Virus record (IMG/VR): IMGVR_UViG_3300033994_000555
Coordinates: 1 to 30,355 of that record
DNA length: 30,355 nt
From: a virus
Strand: one strand, 5' to 3'
The notes below the pieces were generated by a model, which was not told the DNA's origin, searched no databases, and saw only the letters and a program-made list of their open reading frames with translations. The position numbers were made by a program, and so were the translations under genes. The number at the start of each line of letters is the position of its first letter. Within the stretch, counting starts at the first letter, position 1. Of the stretch, positions 28,829-30,355 are shown piece by piece.

Positions 28829-29094
28829 ACATCACAATCAACCTTGTTGTGCAGGACTACACAAAGCCTGCTGGCGCAATCATGGTACGCACCTATGACA
28901 TACCAGAGCGCATGACATTAGAAGAAGCAATCAAGATTCAACGCTTCATTCAAGGCTTCATTGATGAACGCAATCAAGCAGTGAATGCTGTGACCACGCT
29001 TCAAGAGCGCATACGCAGAGCCAACCAAGCAATGCAACAAGTTCATGATGACCTGAATGGCTATCACGAAGAAGTTGAAGCATCACCAATATGA
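28825..29094 (+). CDS. Hypothetical protein with coiled coil
   Basis: An 89-residue protein: an N-terminal strand pair (ITINLVVQDYTKPAGAIMVR) and a long helix (LEEAIKIQRFIQGFIDERNQ through LQERIRRANQAMQQVHDDLN). ATG 28825 overlaps the previous stop. No family recognised; a small dimerising or adaptor protein is plausible. Confidence 0.65.
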   Translation: MNITINLVVQDYTKPAGAIMVRTYDIPERMTLEEAIKIQRFIQGFIDERNQAVNAVTTLQERIRRANQAMQQVHDDLNGYHEEVEASPI

Positions 29095-29195
29095 CCAGAT
29101 GCACACGCTGTGACCAACTGTTGTGGCAGTGTGTATGCCCCACCCAACCCAATAAGGAAACCAACCATGAACAGAACCAAGAAGAACATCACTGA
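29091..29195 (+). CDS. Possible 34-residue Cys-knuckle mini-protein
   Basis: The ATG overlaps the previous stop (ATGA), the coupling typical of this genome. The product MTRCTRCDQLLWQCVCPTQP has four cysteines (4, 7, 14, 16) and ends in a polar tail that overlaps the next gene by 29 nt. It might be a minimal zinc-binding peptide or simply a leader helping translation of the next gene. Confidence 0.4.
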   Translation: MTRCTRCDQLLWQCVCPTQPNKETNHEQNQEEHH

Positions 29196-29517
29196 ACACG
29201 GCATCAGTATGTACCGCTACCGCAACTGCCGATGCGACATCTGCAAAGCATCAGCAGCAGAACAACGCGCACGATTCCGCACCACATCACCCAACAAGAA
29301 AATCAGACTTGACGCTGAACCACTGATACAACGCCTAACAACTGATGAGCGTCTTGCATGGGTCAACACAGGACTACGCGACAAATGGCGCAAAGGTGGC
29401 ATTGACATCTACAACGCTGATGAATGGTGCATCAAGTTGGGTTATCACCCATCAGAGATTTGGGGACAAGACTTCTACCAAGACTGCTGTGAAGAAGAAC
29501 TGGTCAAAGCATCATGA
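29167..29517 (+). CDS. Cys-cluster DNA-binding-like protein
   Basis: A 116-residue protein. The N-terminus EHGISMYRYRNCRCDICKAS (10-29) has Cys21, 23 and 26 in an HG...Y..C.C..C pattern common in actinophage and actinobacterial proteins. The C-terminus DIYNADEWCIKLGYHPSEIW (80-99) matches the motif of the minus-strand HTH protein at 19001 (AD..AIRLG.HPS.MWG). Ribosome site AAGGAAA upstream of ATG 29167. Likely nucleic-acid binding. Confidence 0.75.
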   Translation: MNRTKKNITEHGISMYRYRNCRCDICKASAAEQRARFRTTSPNKKIRLDAEPLIQRLTTDERLAWVNTGLRDKWRKGGIDIYNADEWCIKLGYHPSEIWGQDFYQDCCEEELVKAS

Positions 29518-29723
29518 ACAACGATGACATCTTCACACCACCAAGCGAACTGGTTGCCTATCTGCGTTGGAACTCACAACGCAACAAAGCATTGAGCGCA
29601 TCAGTAGGTATTACCTTGCGTGATATGTACGCAGAAGCAGCCGATGAGATTGAACGCCTACGCGCTGAACTCAAAGAAGCGCAGAATGGTTTGACCTGGA
29701 TTGTGAAGATTCCCAATGAGTGA
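29514..29723 (+). CDS. Small helical protein
   Basis: A 69-residue protein coupled to the previous gene by ATGA. It has FTPPSELVAYLRWNSQRNKA and a helical stretch DMYAEAADEIERLRAELKEA suited to a coiled coil. This ITLRDMYxEAADEIERLR pattern is frequent in small phage proteins with unknown function. Confidence 0.7.
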   Translation: MNNDDIFTPPSELVAYLRWNSQRNKALSASVGITLRDMYAEAADEIERLRAELKEAQNGLTWIVKIPNE

Positions 29724-29925
29724 ATACACAGTGCGCAACACAGACATACAGAAACAAATCTGTGAACTGGTAGGACTGAAATGGGAAGGACTACAAGCAC
29801 TAACTATCAAGATGGGTCTGACTGGCACGATAGAAGTTGACGCACAGTTCTATGTCATGACAAAAAAAAATGACACCCCCACCACCCTTCACCAAGAAAC
29901 ACAATCAAAGAAAAAAAATGCCTAG
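29716..29925 (+). CDS. Small protein with A9 tract
   Basis: A 69-residue product overlapping the previous gene by 8 nt (ATGAGTGA). It begins MSEYTVRNTDIQKQICELVG and continues LKWEGLQALTIKMGLTGTIE. Near its 3' end the gene has nine consecutive A (29862-29870) and a second A-run of eight (29911-29918), where slippage could change frame into the HNH ORF. The C-terminus overlaps the HNH gene start by 8 nt. Function unknown. Confidence 0.65.
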   Translation: MSEYTVRNTDIQKQICELVGLKWEGLQALTIKMGLTGTIEVDAQFYVMTKKNDTPTTLHQETQSKKKNA

Positions 29926-30226
29926 ACCCCCACGCACCTGTCTCACCTGTGGGGCTATGCACCACAACCCATCACGCTGCGATGCCTGCGAACTACAACG
30001 CAACAATCAACGCCAACGCCACAGGGACAAGAGCCACTATGACGCTGAGTACAGACGCGTTGCCAAGCAAGTCAGAGATTCAGCACAGGTCTGCTGGTTG
30101 TGTGGACAAGCAGCCAGAGCAGGTGACCCTTGGACAGCAGACCACCTGATACCAGCAGACAAGGCATCACCACTACTACCAGCACATCGTTCATGTAACA
30201 GCAGAAGAGGCAACAGGAACCCCTAG
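29918..30226 (+). CDS. HNH endonuclease
   Basis: A 102-residue zinc-bound HNH nuclease. Structural cysteines lie in CLTCGAMHHNPSRCDAC (8-24) and CWLCG (59-63); catalytic motif TADHLIPADK (His76) and HRSCNSRRGNR (His90, Asn94) complete the beta-beta-alpha metal site. It is the last gene in the window; if the genome is circular or cohesive-ended it sits directly upstream of the terminase, where such HNH proteins assist DNA cleavage during packaging in HK97-like phages. ATG 29918 gives the natural N-terminus. Confidence 0.9.
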   Translation: MPRPPRTCLTCGAMHHNPSRCDACELQRNNQRQRHRDKSHYDAEYRRVAKQVRDSAQVCWLCGQAARAGDPWTADHLIPADKASPLLPAHRSCNSRRGNRNP

Positions 30227-30278
30227 ACACCCCCACCCCTACCCACACCACCCAACCCACCCCAAACCGCATCAGGCA
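30219..30278 (-). other. C-rich tract, potential G-quadruplex on minus strand
   Basis: The plus strand has runs CCCCC, CCCC, CCC, CCC and CCCC separated by one to seven nt. The complementary strand therefore offers at least four G3+ runs with short loops. It lies between the HNH stop and the right edge, in a non-coding stretch near the terminase side of the genome. Confidence 0.5.
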
Positions 30279-30312
30279 AGCCCACACAGGGCAATCAGGG
30301 CAACCCACCATG

Positions 30313-30355
30313 CCCCACCGCCATACGGATTTTTCAGGGTGGGGTTCTTCTTCAC
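30313..30355 (+). terminator. Terminator-like hairpin at the right edge
   Basis: CCCCACC (30313-30319) pairs with GGTGGGG (30338-30344) across an 18-nt loop, followed by TTCTTCTTCAC. Likely the end of the early operon, just before the terminase region if the ends join. Confidence 0.5.

Noticed and set aside
1-30355. tRNA or rRNA genes
   Set aside because: No cloverleaf with a T-loop GTTCGAATCC-type core was found on either strand; the apparent lack of TCGA also argues against standard T-loops.

Overview
The window looks like a complete or nearly complete genome of a small tailed phage (siphovirus type), opened just upstream of the terminase genes. Capsid, portal, protease, connector and tail genes are HK97-like, in the usual order, and most families are ones I associate with phages of Actinobacteria. 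Tightly overlapping genes (ATGA, TGATG, ATGAGTGA junctions), leaderless genes, and a secreted PA14 protein with a Thr/Pro stalk also suggest an actinobacterial host, perhaps a freshwater or marine actinobacterium. The host is inference; no host gene is present. I see no integrase, DNA polymerase, helicase, primase or tRNA gene.

Layout. (1) 1-81: short leader with a -10-like hexamer and a purine-rich direct repeat. (2) 82-6359, head: small and large terminase, a 42-residue membrane peptide, portal, a small structural-type protein, a prohead protease with a long N-terminal extension, and the major capsid protein, followed by a perfect 15-bp hairpin. (3) 6440-15737, connector and tail: gp6-like connector, tail terminator-like protein, two tandem paralogous tail tube proteins, a tail chaperone with a -1 frameshift extension at CCCTTTG, gp10-like protein, tape measure, a tail-tip protein split over two overlapping ORFs, and fibre genes. 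(4) 15737-18255, lysis and surface: small membrane proteins (holin candidates), a secreted PA14 protein and an M15 peptidase endolysin. (5) 18256-21402, switch-like region with both strands used: two plus-strand leaderless genes alternate with a minus-strand operon (secreted lysozyme-like protein, XRE regulator, second HTH protein) and a minus-strand replication-initiator-like gene. (6) 21620-30226, plus-strand early region: YqaJ exonuclease and ERF annealing protein (recombination pair), many small proteins, a PAPS-reductase-like ATP pyrophosphatase, a Cys-cluster/nuclease-like protein, a Myb-like protein, and an HNH endonuclease at the right edge, which would lie next to the terminase if the genome is circularised.

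The most striking structure is a dispersed promoter module found five times. A TATGAT/TATAAT box ends 6-7 nt before an ATGGAAAC start codon, so transcription would begin at or next to the ATG, giving leaderless mRNAs for five proteins that all begin Met-Glu-Thr. Four copies carry a TTG-containing -35 element 18-19 nt upstream, and several carry a stem-loop above that. Two of the five genes are followed by an identical 30-nt leader and a second small gene. A second genome-wide signal is the apparent total absence of six palindromic tetramers (GATC, GGCC, CCGG, AGCT, TCGA, ACGT), judged by eye.
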